This document shows positions 8,369 through 16,955 of a stretch of 45,580 nt of DNA, one piece after another. The position numbers and the translations under genes are program-made. A model generated the notes under the pieces. That model worked only from the letters and a program-made list of their open reading frames with translations. It was not told the origin of the DNA and did not search any database. The stretch covers positions 1 to 45,580 of the forward strand of contig JBBSTR010000012.1 of NCBI GenBank assembly GCA_038235705.1. Reading direction: 5' to 3'. This DNA comes from CANKBT01 sp038235705. Lineage in GTDB: Bacteria > Actinomycetota > Actinomycetes > Mycobacteriales > SCTD01. Every line of letters begins with the position of its first letter. Positions within the stretch are counted from its first letter, which is position 1.

Positions 8369-9442
8369 GTGGGACAAGCCCTGCGGGTCGTGCTCGACGG
8401 CACGCCGCTGCTCGGACGACGGACCGGCGTCGGCCGCTACGTCGAAGGGCTCACCGCCGGGCTGGCCAGGATCGACGGGTTCGACGTGGCGCTGACCGCG
8501 TTCTCCTGGCGGGGCGAACGGCCGGACGGCGCCTGGGTCGGCCGCAAGGTCCCCGCCCGGCTGCTGCAGGAGGCGTGGAGCCGCAGCCCGCTGCCGCCGG
8601 TCGAGTGGCTGACCGGCCGCGCCGACGTCTTCCACGCGACCAACTTCGTGCTGCCACCGACCCGACGGGCCGCCGGCGTCGTCACGGTCCACGACCTGGC
8701 GTTCCTGCGGCACGCCGACACCGTCACCGCGGACGTGCTCCGCTACCGCGAGCTGGTGCCCCGCGGGCTGCGGCGCGCAAAGGCGGTGATCACCCCGTCC
8801 GAGGCGGTGCGCCGACAGGTGGTGGAGCACCTGAGCGTCGACCCGGCCCTCGTCCACACGGTCCCGCACGGCGTCGACCCGGCGTGGGCCGCGACCTCCC
8901 CGCCGGAGCTGGCCTGGCTGCTCGCGCACGGTCTGCCGGAGCGCTACCGGCTGTTTGTCGGGACCCTGGAACCGCGCAAGGACCTGCCGACCCTGCTGTC
9001 CGCGACCCGGCTGCTGCTGGCCCGCGGCGACCGCACCCCCCTGGTGCTCGCGGGCCAGGCCGGCTGGGGCCCGGGCCTGGACCTGGCCGGTCTGGAGCAG
9101 CTCGTCGTCCGCACCGGCTGGCTGGACGACGACGTGCTCCGCCGGGTCGTCGCCGGAGCCGACGCGCTCGTGCTCCCGAGCCGGGACGAAGGGTTCGGGC
9201 TGCCGGTCCTGGAGTCCCTCGCCTGCGGCACCGCGGTCGTCGCCAGCGACCTGCCGGTGCTGCGCGAGGTCGGTGGGGCCGAGGTCTCCTACGCGCCGGC
9301 ACGTGACCCGGAGGCCTTCGCGGCAGCCCTCTCCGGACCGCTCGCCGGGACCCCGCGCAGCCGACGCGAGCACGCCTCCCGTTTCACCTGGGAGGCAGCG
9401 GCACGCGCCACGGGCGCGGTCTACCGGGTCGCCGCTCGATAG
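8369..9442 (+). CDS. Glycosyltransferase, GT4-type
   Basis: This is a 357-residue GT-B enzyme. The N-terminal acceptor domain starts VVLDGTPLLGRRTGVGRYVEGL, a form typical of mannosyltransferases such as WbdA, WbdB or PimB-like proteins. FHATNFVLPP and VTVHDLAFL follow, then the donor domain with LFVGTLEPRKDLPTLL, LVLAGQAGWG and LPSRDEGFGLPVLESLACGT. The GTG start at 8369 is divergent from the gene starting at 8247, leaving a 121-base shared promoter region with no clear operator. It is followed after 9 bases by the coiled-coil methyltransferase gene, so it opens a three-gene rightward operon. Confidence 0.94.
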   Translation: MGQALRVVLDGTPLLGRRTGVGRYVEGLTAGLARIDGFDVALTAFSWRGERPDGAWVGRKVPARLLQEAWSRSPLPPVEWLTGRADVFHATNFVLPPTRRAAGVVTVHDLAFLRHADTVTADVLRYRELVPRGLRRAKAVITPSEAVRRQVVEHLSVDPALVHTVPHGVDPAWAATSPPELAWLLAHGLPERYRLFVGTLEPRKDLPTLLSATRLLLARGDRTPLVLAGQAGWGPGLDLAGLEQLVVRTGWLDDDVLRRVVAGADALVLPSRDEGFGLPVLESLACGTAVVASDLPVLREVGGAEVSYAPARDPEAFAAALSGPLAGTPRSRREHASRFTWEAAARATGAVYRVAAR

Positions 9443-9445
9443 GGT
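9440..9445 (+). promoter_or_regulatory. Candidate -10 box TAGGGT, 6 bases before the methyltransferase ATG
   Basis: TAGGGT lies 6 bases before the ATG at 9452, and its TAG is also the stop codon of the preceding glycosyltransferase gene. The spacing suits a leaderless transcript, giving the downstream gene its own promoter inside the operon. I see no convincing -35 box. This is pattern-based only. Confidence 0.3.
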
Positions 9446-9451
9446 CGAAGC

Positions 9452-10540
9452 ATGCCGAAGATGAACCTCGACGAAGCCCTGGACGTGGTCCACCTCTACA
9501 CGCAGTACGACCACCGCGTCCCCGAGGGCACCCGCTTCGCCACGGTCCAGAAGATCGAGCACGCGATCGGCTTCCCGATCATGCGCCGGCAACGACGCTT
9601 CAACCTCGGTACCGCCGAGGCGCTGGAGGCGCTCCGCGAGCAGCTGCGGCTGAGCTCCGGCACCGGCGCGCAACGCGCCGAGTACGCGAGCCACCACGAA
9701 GGCCTCGCGGCGCTGCGCCGTGACTTCGTCGCGCTGCAGCAGGAGAACGTCGCGCTCACCCGCACGGTCGAGCAGCTGTCGACCCAGCAGCGGGTCGGGC
9801 AGGCGAACGTGGACCTGTTCCTCAACCGGGTGCGCAAGAGCCTGCCGGACACGCCGACCGCGGAGGAGCTGGCAGCGCTGCCGAACGCCTGGGACGGGCT
9901 CTACGCCGCGTTCGAGGACCTCTACCGCGGCGGGTTCGAGGAGATCCAGGGACGACTGCGGCCCTACCTCGCCGACCTGCCGCACGGCGAGGGGCGCGTG
10001 CTCGACGTCGGCTGCGGGCGCGGCGAGTGGCTGTCGCTGCTGAAGGACAACGACGTCGACGCGTACGGCATCGACCTCAACGCCGAGGTCTCCGCACGGG
10101 CCACCGAGCTCGGCACCGAAGTGATCATCGGCGACGCGCTGACCCACCTGCAGGAGATCGCGCCGCGGAGCCTGTCGGCCGTGACCGCGTTCCACCTGGT
10201 CGAGCACCTCGACGTCGAGACGCTGATCGCGCTGCTGGACCGCTCGCTCGGTGCGCTGCGGCCCGGCGGTCGGATCATCCTGGAGACCCCCAACCCCGCC
10301 AACCTCACGGTCGGTGCGACGACCTTCCACCTGGACCCGACGCACGTGCTGCCGCTGCCGCCGCAGCTGCTCGAGTTCCTCGTCCGTTCGCGGGGTTTCG
10401 TCGAGGTCGAGGTGCGGCCGCTGTCGCGCGGCGAGGTCCCGTTCGAGGTGCCCGAGGGTCCGATGGGCCAGGTCGTCGAGGTCCTCAACACGCTGCTCAA
10501 GACCGCCCCGGACTACGCGGTGATCGGCACCCGCCTGTGA
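9452..10540 (+). CDS. SAM-dependent methyltransferase with N-terminal coiled coil (WbdD-like capping candidate)
   Basis: The protein has 362 residues. Residues ~55-130 are rich in heptad-like Leu, Glu, Gln and Arg (LEALREQLRL, LRRDFVALQQENVALTRTVE) and should form a coiled coil. A class I methyltransferase domain follows, with motif I GRVLDVGCGRGEW at 182-193, the acidic ribose-binding residue in YGIDLN, AFHLVEHLD, and the post-motif LRPGGRIILETPNPANL. In the O9a-type systems I know, WbdD methylates the growing chain end and uses a coiled coil as a length ruler. Here the coiled coil precedes the enzyme domain and there is no kinase domain. With a Wzt that has a carbohydrate-binding domain nearby, a chain-capping role is plausible but inferred. 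The gene overlaps the next one by GTGA. Confidence 0.88.
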   Translation: MPKMNLDEALDVVHLYTQYDHRVPEGTRFATVQKIEHAIGFPIMRRQRRFNLGTAEALEALREQLRLSSGTGAQRAEYASHHEGLAALRRDFVALQQENVALTRTVEQLSTQQRVGQANVDLFLNRVRKSLPDTPTAEELAALPNAWDGLYAAFEDLYRGGFEEIQGRLRPYLADLPHGEGRVLDVGCGRGEWLSLLKDNDVDAYGIDLNAEVSARATELGTEVIIGDALTHLQEIAPRSLSAVTAFHLVEHLDVETLIALLDRSLGALRPGGRIILETPNPANLTVGATTFHLDPTHVLPLPPQLLEFLVRSRGFVEVEVRPLSRGEVPFEVPEGPMGQVVEVLNTLLKTAPDYAVIGTRL

Positions 10541-11688
10541 CCGTCGGCGTCAACGCGATCGGCGACTTCCGCAGCAGCACCGGGCTCGCCGAGGCCGCTC
10601 GACGGAGCATCCTGGCGCTGCTCGGCGCCGGGGTCGACGTCATGGTCACCGAGGTCGACCTGCAGGCCCCGCGCAGCGAGAACCGGGTGCGCCCGGAGAT
10701 CGAGGCGTTACCGCGCGGGCGCGAGAACCAGCTGGAGATCCACTACGAGAACACCAACGAGTTCAGCCGGCTCTCCGACGCGGAGGTGCGCCCGCCCGGC
10801 AAGCGCACCTACGCGATCGCGTCGTGGTACTGGGAGCTGCCCGAGCTGCCCTGGGACTTCATGCCGAGCGTGGAGCGGGTCGACGAGATCTGGGTCGCCA
10901 GCGAGTACGTCCAGCAGATCTTTGCGCGGGTCACCGCCAAACCGGTGCTCGTCATGCCGGCGGTCGTCGAAGGCACGGTGCGACCGGAGCACGGCCGCGC
11001 CCACTTCGGCATCCCGACCCGGTCCTGCGTCTACCTCTACAACTTCGACGCCTCGTCGTCGTACGCGCGCAAGAACCCGTTCGGGCTGTGCGACGCGTTC
11101 GAGCGCGCCTTCGCCCCGCACGAGCGGGGCCGCGAGGCGACCCTGGTCGTCAAGTGCATGCGTCTGGACTGGCTCCCGGAGCTGGAGAAGGCCTTGCGTC
11201 TGCGCGTGGCCGGGCTGAACGGCGTGCTGATCACCGATGACCTCACCAACGAGGAGATGGCCTCGCTGCTGGACGTCGCCGACGTCTACGTCTCGATGCA
11301 CCGTGCCGAGGGGTTCGGGCTCGGGATGGCCGAGGCGATGCGGCTCGGCAAGCCGATCGTCGCGACCGCCTACAGCTCCAACACAGACTTCTGCACGGCC
11401 GACAACAGCCGACAGGTCGGCTACCAGCTCGTCAAGATCCGGGACGCCGACCACGCCTTCCACCCGGACATGACCGGGCTCTACCGCGAGGGTCAGCTGT
11501 GGGCCGACCCGGACCTGGCGCAGGCGGCGTTCTGGATGCGGGACCTGTACGAGCGGCCTCGCGAGCGGGCGAGGCTGGGCGCTGCGGCGCGGCACACGAT
11601 CCTGAGCCAGTTCAACCGTCAGGCCGTCGGCGCCGCCATGCTGGACCGGCTGACCACGCTCGACGCCCAGATCCGCGCTGGCGCCTGA
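10537..11688 (+). CDS. Glycosyltransferase, GT4-type
   Basis: This is a 383-residue protein. The GTG start overlaps the methyltransferase stop (GTGA), so a longer reading back to 10027 is rejected. The N-terminal domain begins VTVGVNAIGDFRSSTGLAEAAR, and the acceptor domain has YAIASWYWELPELP and DEIWVASEYVQQIF. This pattern is shared with polysaccharide-cluster transferases that have a conserved W-E-L segment. The donor domain has NFDASSSYARKNPFGL and the EX7E region HRAEGFGLGMAEAMRLGKP. It is probably the last gene of the 8369-11688 operon. It likely adds a sugar to the polymer that the adjacent methyltransferase may cap; donor and linkage are unknown. Confidence 0.92.
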   Translation: MTVGVNAIGDFRSSTGLAEAARRSILALLGAGVDVMVTEVDLQAPRSENRVRPEIEALPRGRENQLEIHYENTNEFSRLSDAEVRPPGKRTYAIASWYWELPELPWDFMPSVERVDEIWVASEYVQQIFARVTAKPVLVMPAVVEGTVRPEHGRAHFGIPTRSCVYLYNFDASSSYARKNPFGLCDAFERAFAPHERGREATLVVKCMRLDWLPELEKALRLRVAGLNGVLITDDLTNEEMASLLDVADVYVSMHRAEGFGLGMAEAMRLGKPIVATAYSSNTDFCTADNSRQVGYQLVKIRDADHAFHPDMTGLYREGQLWADPDLAQAAFWMRDLYERPRERARLGAAARHTILSQFNRQAVGAAMLDRLTTLDAQIRAGA

Positions 11689-11708
11689 GCCCGATGCCGG
11701 CCCACCCG

Positions 11709-11748
11709 TGGCCGCTGCGGGTCCGCTCGCTTCTGTCGGCAGCGGTCA
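11709..11748. terminator. Stem-loop between convergent genes
   Basis: TGGCCGCTGC (11709-11718) pairs with GCAGCGGTCA (11739-11748), with one G-U pair and a 20-base loop. It lies between the ends of the convergent genes at 11688 and 11746. There is no T tract, which is common for actinobacterial terminators. Confidence 0.45.
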
Positions 11749-12564
11749 GGGACCAGCGCCCAACGTGTGCCGGACCTGCTGCGTCAGGCGGATCCGCCCG
11801 TCGGCCCCCCGCAGCGGATCGAGGGTGCGGACGATCTGCCGCCGTACGTCCGCCCGCTCGACCTCGGGCACCGCCTCCCACATCGCGCGCTGGCCGTGCG
11901 ACCACGAGAAGGCGATCCAGTGCTCGGGGTCGACGAACACCGCTTCGACCGTGCGCGTCGCTGTGCGGAGCCGCTCGAGCCCGGCCCGGCGGAGCAGCTG
12001 CTCGACCCCCTCGTCCGAGGCGAACGGCCCGCGGGCCCCGCTGGTGCGGGCGTCCTTCATCGCCGGTGGCAGGAAGGGCATGAAGACGGCTTCGACGGCC
12101 CTCCACCGCTCGTCCTGCTGTCCGAAGGTGGTGACGCCGATCCGACCCGTCGGGGCGAGGAGGTCGACCCAGGTCTGGACCGCCGCAGCCGGGTCGGGCA
12201 GGAAGAACAGCACCAGGCTGGACGCGATCACGTCGAAGGACCCTGGTGCCAGGCCGGGCGAGTCGGCGTCCGCGACCATCAGCTGGACCTGCGGCAGGGC
12301 CCTCACGTCGGCCGACGTCAGCTGGATCATCCTCGGCGACAGGTCGATGCCCAGCACCGAACCAGACGGGCCGGTGGCACGGGCGAGCGGGACGAGCGCC
12401 GCGCCGCGCCCGCAGCCGACGTCGAGAACCCGTTCACCCGGCTGCACGTGCAGCTCCTCCACCAGCCCCTGCGCGATCGGCTGGAACCAAGGGACGCCGA
12501 CGTCGTCGTAGGTGTCTGCGGCGCGGTCGAACACGTCCACGATGCGTCGCGCCGGGCCGGTCAT
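11746..12564 (-). CDS. Class I SAM-dependent methyltransferase
   Basis: The protein has 272 residues. The start FDRAADTYDDVGVPWFQPIAQGLVE resembles small-molecule methyltransferases of the UbiE/menaquinone type. Motif I is GERVLDVGCGRGAALVPLA, the acidic motif II is GSVLGIDLSPRM, then VADADSPGL and the post-motif VDLLAPTGRIGVTTFG. All the SAM-binding elements are present. It is a monocistronic leftward gene, divergent from the GT-C gene at 12775 and convergent with the operon ending at 11688. The ATG at 12564 was chosen because the open frame further upstream loses protein-like composition. A TACGGT box 6 bases before this ATG also supports it. The substrate cannot be inferred. It may be unrelated to the polysaccharide genes around it. 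Confidence 0.88.
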   Translation of the reverse strand: MTGPARRIVDVFDRAADTYDDVGVPWFQPIAQGLVEELHVQPGERVLDVGCGRGAALVPLARATGPSGSVLGIDLSPRMIQLTSADVRALPQVQLMVADADSPGLAPGSFDVIASSLVLFFLPDPAAAVQTWVDLLAPTGRIGVTTFGQQDERWRAVEAVFMPFLPPAMKDARTSGARGPFASDEGVEQLLRRAGLERLRTATRTVEAVFVDPEHWIAFSWSHGQRAMWEAVPEVERADVRRQIVRTLDPLRGADGRIRLTQQVRHTLGAGP

Positions 12565-12570
12565 GATCGC

Positions 12571-12576
12571 ACCGTA
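12571..12576 (-). promoter_or_regulatory. Candidate -10 box TACGGT for a leaderless methyltransferase mRNA
   Basis: On the minus strand TACGGT is followed by 6 bases and the ATG at 12564. The same hexamer stands 6-7 bases before the GTG starts at 20193 and 45469. No clear -35 box is visible. Confidence 0.4.
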
Positions 12577-12774
12577 GACCTCGCCCCGCGCCACGTCGAC
12601 GACCTGTCCGGTCGTCAGGTGACCGTGCCGATGACGAGGTGACCTGGGCGGCGGACGAACCGGTCGAGCGGACGAGCTCACGTGCTGCGCCGCGACGACG
12701 CAGTCACCGGCCCCTGGTAAGAACGGGTGGCCGGATGCGCGACGCGCTGCAGCGCACGACGACGAGGGGACTGG

Positions 12775-14352
12775 GTGCGGGTCCCCCGAGCGACGCGTCC
12801 CGCCGTCGACGGCGACGACGGAACACCCGGCGGGCAGGCCAGGCTGTCGCCCCGATCGAGACGACTGGTCGTCACGTTCGTCGTCGTCGCGGTCGGGCTG
12901 CGCGTCTACCCCTGGTTCCTCCCGCACGTCTTCCTCGGCGTGATGGAGAACGACGACGCGATCCACTACGCCACCGCGCAGATGCTCCTGCACGGCCGGC
13001 TGCCCTACAGCGACTTCCTGTTCCTCCAGCCACCCGGGATCGCGGTGCTCCTGCTGCCCTTCGCCGGCCTGGGCGAGCTGTTCGGCCACCCGGTGGGGCT
13101 GGCCGCTGGTCGCGTCGCGATGATCGGCGTGACCCTGCTCAACCTCCGTCTGGTCGCCGCTCTCGCCGGCCGGGGTCTGCGAGCAGGTGCGCGGGGAGCC
13201 TCCGTCGTCACCGCGGTCGCCCTGTACGCCCTCATGCCGGACGCGGTCGTCGCGGAGCACACCGTCATGCTCGAACCGTTGACGACCCTGTTCTGCCTGT
13301 CCTCGCTCACGCTCCTGCTGCGCCACCCGCACGTCTCACGCCGGTCGGCGCTCGTTGCGGGCGGCCTGCTGGCCGTCGGAGCGAGCACGAAGCTGTTCGG
13401 CGCCGCCTACCTCGTCGTGATCGTCGGGTGGCTGCTCCTGCGGCGTGACCTGGCTGCCTTCCGCCGCCTCGCCGGCGGTTTCGCGACCGTGCTCGCGGTC
13501 ATGGTTCTCCCGTTCGTCGTCCCGGACCCGGCAGCGGCGTGGCACCAGGTGGTGGCGACCCAGCTCGCCCGCCCTCCGACCGGCGCGATCACCGGCCTCG
13601 AGAGGCTGGCCAACATGACAGGCCTGTCGGCGGTCCCCCCGCCGCTGGCCGTCGTCCTGGTCGCGGTCCTGTTCCTGGTTGCCGCAGCCTGCGCGGCCAG
13701 GACGTCGGACGACGTCCTGCTGATCAGCCTCGCCCTCGTCCTGGTCTCCGTCGTGGCCCTCGGGCGGGCGCCGTCGTACTACCAGCACTACGGCGCCTTC
13801 CTGGCTGCGCCGTTGGCCGTGCTGGCCGGACGCTCCATCGGGCTGGGCCTGGCGCACACCCGGACACCGGGCCGACCGGTGCTCGCCGCAGCGGTCGCGT
13901 GCGTCCTGGCCCTGAGCTTCACCGGCAGCAGCATCCAGGAGGCCCGGACGTGGCAGGCGCAGGGCGACTCGCGTCTGGCCGGCGCGCTGGTCCCCGCGGG
14001 CTCGTGCGTCTACTACCAGACCACGTTCCTCGCCGTCGCCGCTGACCTGTTCACCGTGCCGACCCGGTCCTGTCCCGGGCTGATCGACGCGAGCGGGGTC
14101 GTGCTCAGCGACCAGTCCCCCTGGACCTCGGGCGAGCCGTACGTCCCGAACGCCTACCTCCAGGACGCGCCGTGGCAGTCACAGCTGCGTCGCAGCATCG
14201 ACGCGGCGGGCTTCCTGGTCCTTCCGACGGCACCGTCGGGCATCCGTGAGTGGTCGCCCGCGACGCGTTTCCGCGCCCAGCAGGACTTCCGTCCGGTGTG
14301 GGAGATGCGGACGCCCGGGCTCAGCTGGCAGCTGTGGCAGCGTCGGCGTTGA
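12775..14352 (+). CDS. Polytopic GT-C-type glycosyltransferase
   Basis: The protein has 525 residues from the GTG at 12775, which has a GAGGGG ribosome site 4-6 bases upstream. A longer start at 12727 would add 16 residues and lacks such a site. After a charged head comes a membrane segment, then the acidic first loop FLGVMENDDAIHYATAQMLLHGRLPYSDFLFLQPPG. This DD-containing loop and Y-DF--QPPG signature is typical of polyprenyl-phosphate-sugar-dependent GT-C enzymes of the ArnT/PMT or DUF2029 kind. About ten membrane segments follow, then a soluble C-terminal region of ~130 residues. It probably transfers a sugar from a polyprenyl carrier on the outer face of the membrane. The donor and acceptor are unknown. 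Confidence 0.82.
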   Translation: MRVPRATRPAVDGDDGTPGGQARLSPRSRRLVVTFVVVAVGLRVYPWFLPHVFLGVMENDDAIHYATAQMLLHGRLPYSDFLFLQPPGIAVLLLPFAGLGELFGHPVGLAAGRVAMIGVTLLNLRLVAALAGRGLRAGARGASVVTAVALYALMPDAVVAEHTVMLEPLTTLFCLSSLTLLLRHPHVSRRSALVAGGLLAVGASTKLFGAAYLVVIVGWLLLRRDLAAFRRLAGGFATVLAVMVLPFVVPDPAAAWHQVVATQLARPPTGAITGLERLANMTGLSAVPPPLAVVLVAVLFLVAAACAARTSDDVLLISLALVLVSVVALGRAPSYYQHYGAFLAAPLAVLAGRSIGLGLAHTRTPGRPVLAAAVACVLALSFTGSSIQEARTWQAQGDSRLAGALVPAGSCVYYQTTFLAVAADLFTVPTRSCPGLIDASGVVLSDQSPWTSGEPYVPNAYLQDAPWQSQLRRSIDAAGFLVLPTAPSGIREWSPATRFRAQQDFRPVWEMRTPGLSWQLWQRRR

Positions 14353-14382
14353 CCGTCCCCGTGGTGCAGGCCTGCCTCGTGA

Positions 14383-15639
14383 TCAGGGAGTGATCGTGCC
14401 GTTCAGCCAGCCGACGGTCAGGCCGAACGAGAGGATCGCCGAGAGCACCACGAAGCTGCGCCACGACCAGCCAGGCCTCAGGCGTGCGGCGAGGACGACG
14501 ACGATCGGGATGATGCCGGCCAGGTAGCGGGGGAGGCTGTGCGCCTCGATCGAGCTGACCGACAGCACCAGCGTGACGACCGACCAGAGCCCGAGGGCGA
14601 CCGGGAGCGTACGCAGCACGAGCACCACGAGAACGACGCCGACCGCCATCAGGGCGAAGGTCGCCGGCGCGCTGATGCCCCCGTTCTTGTCCGCCAGCAC
14701 GCCTGGCAGCGGGTTCACGAACAGGCCGCCGCGCAGGGTCTCGTCGGACTGCACCTGGTAGGGGCCGAGGAAGCGTCCGGTGGCGAGTCCAGACCACCCG
14801 AGGAACAGCCCGGTGCCGGCCAGGGGTCCGGCGGCGCTGACGAGAGCGACCCGACGCCGTCCCTGGCTGAGCAGCGCGACCACCAGGGCGGGCAGCACCA
14901 GGACCAGGCCGGTCGGGCGCACCAGACCCGACACGACCCCGGCCAGGAACCCCGCCGCGGCGCCTGCGGCCCCCGAGCCGCGCAGCAGGACGAGGAACAG
15001 GACCGCCGCCGCGAGGCCCGCGAGACTCTCGGTGTAGGGCAGGACCAGCGCCGTCGCGCCCGGGACCAGCGCCGCGACCCAGGGTGCCCGACGGGCGGCC
15101 GCCTCGTCCCCGGTCAGCACCCGGGTCAGGACCGCGACGGCGGCGAGGTAGAGCAGGCAGCAGATGCTGACCACCGTCAGCATCCCGGCAGCGGACCCGA
15201 TCCCCGGCACCGCCCGTCCGAGCAGGGGCAGCAGCGGGAAGAAGCGCAGCGCCTCGGAGCCGGTGCCGTCGTAGCCGTGCTCGCTGATCGAGCGGTACCA
15301 GCCGGCGTCCCACCCGAACAGCCCGACCGCATCCGGCGCGCTGCCGGCGCGGGGCAGGTCGCCGGCGTGCACCGCGAGGACCAGCGCCAGGGCGGTGAGC
15401 ACCAGCAGGTGGACGGTCAGCCACGGCCGCCAGGCAGGGGCCAGAAGAGCGGTCAGCCGCGACCTGCCTCGCTGGAACGACGGCCGACGGACGGACGGAC
15501 GTGCCTCGATGCCGGGAGCCGACCCTCCGGCCGGCTCGTTGAGCACGTAGGCGACTCCCGTCCCGTCTGGAGCACCGAACCTACCGCCCGCACGCACGTC
15601 GGGGCCGGCCGGCGTCGCTGCTCGTCCGACGCTGCACAC
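14383..15639 (-). CDS. PIG-V-like membrane mannosyltransferase family protein
   Basis: The protein has 418 residues. The GTG at 15639 has GAGGAG about nine bases upstream; the open frame extends to 15762 but that part looks non-coding. The long N-terminal cytoplasmic stretch ends near residue 65. A membrane segment and the hallmark loop GLFGWDAGWYRSISEHGYDGTG-EALRFFPLLP follow, as in PIG-V-like mannosyltransferases of Actinobacteria. About ten membrane segments follow, with LPYTESLAGL and GLVRPTGLVLVLPAL in between. Such enzymes use polyprenyl-phosphomannose on the outer membrane face. It lies 131 bases downstream of wzt on the same strand and converges with the GT-C gene at 12775-14352. It may decorate the exported polymer, though this is inferred from position. 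Confidence 0.85.
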   Translation of the reverse strand: MCSVGRAATPAGPDVRAGGRFGAPDGTGVAYVLNEPAGGSAPGIEARPSVRRPSFQRGRSRLTALLAPAWRPWLTVHLLVLTALALVLAVHAGDLPRAGSAPDAVGLFGWDAGWYRSISEHGYDGTGSEALRFFPLLPLLGRAVPGIGSAAGMLTVVSICCLLYLAAVAVLTRVLTGDEAAARRAPWVAALVPGATALVLPYTESLAGLAAAVLFLVLLRGSGAAGAAAGFLAGVVSGLVRPTGLVLVLPALVVALLSQGRRRVALVSAAGPLAGTGLFLGWSGLATGRFLGPYQVQSDETLRGGLFVNPLPGVLADKNGGISAPATFALMAVGVVLVVLVLRTLPVALGLWSVVTLVLSVSSIEAHSLPRYLAGIIPIVVVLAARLRPGWSWRSFVVLSAILSFGLTVGWLNGTITP

Positions 15640-15770
15640 AGTGTCGCGCTCCTCCCGACCGGTGGGGAGCATCCGGCCAGCTCGGGCGGCTGGCCGTCCG
15701 GTAGCCCAGCGACAACGTGTGCAGGGCGGCCGGGGCAGGTGGACGACGACTGCCCAGAGCACAAACCAGG

Positions 15771-16955
15771 TCAGGCCGGGATGACGTCCAGATGCGGGTT
15801 CAGGTGCACGAACCCAAGGTCTTTGGAGGTGCTCTCGACCCGAAAGCTGGTGACCCGGTCGAGCCGGTGGTACTCGGTCGAGGCGCGGGGGCCGTGCAGG
15901 GCCACGGTGATGCTGTACTTGCCCTCGACCATCGGGATGTTGCGGAACGCGAACCGCAGCGTCGCCCGGCCGAGGACCGGGTCGAGGTGCAGGCCCATCA
16001 GGTCGGAGTTGGTGCCGTAGACGAGCGTGTCGACCTGGTCGTAAAGCGCGAGCCCGACCACCCAGGAGTCGACCGGTACGCGGGACTCCACGGCCACCTC
16101 GATCCAGAGGTCGTCGCCGGGCGCGAACCGTTCGCGCGGCCGGCCCTCGGCGTCGACCACCGTGGCCCCGAGGATCGTCATCTCACCGGTGCCGGTGTCG
16201 GCCTCGGGCAGCGTGTCGTCGTCCTCGTAGCGCTTGCGGAACGCCCGGACCGCCTCGATCGGGTCACCGTCGACGAGCACGTTGCCCTTCTCGAGCAGAA
16301 TCACCCGGTCGCACAGCTCGCGGGTCTGGTCCAGCGCGTGGGTGACGTACACGATCGTGCGGCCCTCGCGCTGAAAGTTCTTGATCTTCTCCAGGCACTT
16401 GCGCTGGAAGGGCTCGTCGCCGACCGCGAGCACCTCGTCGACGAGCAGGATCTCCGGGTCGACGTGGACGGCGACGGCAAAAGCCAGCCGGACGTACATG
16501 CCGGAGCTGTAGAACTTGACCTGGGTGTCGATGAACTGCTCGATGCCGGAGAACTCGACGATGCCGTCGAAGTAGGCCTGGGTCTGCTTGCGGGTGATCC
16601 CGAGGATCGAGGCGTTGAGAAAGACGTTCTCGCGACCGGTCAGGTCAGGGTGGAAGCCGGCGCCCAGCTCCAGCAGCGCGGCGAGCCGGCCCCGCCGCTC
16701 GACAAAGCCGGTGGTAGGGGCCAGGATGCCGCCGATCACCTTGAGCAGGGTCGACTTGCCGGAACCGTTGTGGCCGATGAGCCCGAGCGTGCGGCCGGCG
16801 TCGAGCTCGAAGTCGATGCCCTGCAGGGCCCAGAACTCCTCGCCCTTGGCGCGGCTGCCCTTGCGCAGCACGAGCCGCTCCTTGAGCGACTTGTCCTTGT
16901 CGATGCGGAAGTTCTTGCTGACGTCGCTGACCCGGATGATCGTGCTGTCGGACAC
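15771..16955 (-). CDS. wzt: Polysaccharide ABC exporter ATPase Wzt with C-terminal carbohydrate-binding domain
   Basis: The protein has 394 residues and powers export of a cytoplasmically finished polysaccharide. Walker A is GHNGSGKST at 61-69, the signature motif YSSGMYVRLAF near 149-159, and Walker B ILLVDEVLAVGDE near 169-181, then the H-loop VTHALDQ. These are the usual TagH/Wzt-type motifs. Residues ~255-394 form a separate beta-rich domain of the Wzt C-terminal type (MTILGATVVDAEG, FRNIPMVEGKYSITVALHG). In E. coli O8/O9a-type systems this domain binds the modified non-reducing end of the chain; many exporters lack it. The GTG start directly follows the wzm stop codon, with no gap. Its presence predicts a polymer with a terminal modification, possibly made by the methyltransferase at 9452. 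Confidence 0.95.
   Translation of the reverse strand: MSDSTIIRVSDVSKNFRIDKDKSLKERLVLRKGSRAKGEEFWALQGIDFELDAGRTLGLIGHNGSGKSTLLKVIGGILAPTTGFVERRGRLAALLELGAGFHPDLTGRENVFLNASILGITRKQTQAYFDGIVEFSGIEQFIDTQVKFYSSGMYVRLAFAVAVHVDPEILLVDEVLAVGDEPFQRKCLEKIKNFQREGRTIVYVTHALDQTRELCDRVILLEKGNVLVDGDPIEAVRAFRKRYEDDDTLPEADTGTGEMTILGATVVDAEGRPRERFAPGDDLWIEVAVESRVPVDSWVVGLALYDQVDTLVYGTNSDLMGLHLDPVLGRATLRFAFRNIPMVEGKYSITVALHGPRASTEYHRLDRVTSFRVESTSKDLGFVHLNPHLDVIPA

Noticed and set aside
7556..10345. 929-codon open frame on the minus strand
   Set aside because: It is antisense to several well-supported genes (6078-7619, 7612-8247, 8369-9442, 9452-10540), has low-complexity Arg/Gly/Ala content, and lacks a start signal. 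High GC creates such shadows.
12744..12755. 12-base palindrome GCGCTGCAGCGC as a terminator or operator
   Set aside because: It lies between divergent starts, has no loop or T tract and may be part of the coding sequence if the earlier GTG is used; evidence is too thin.
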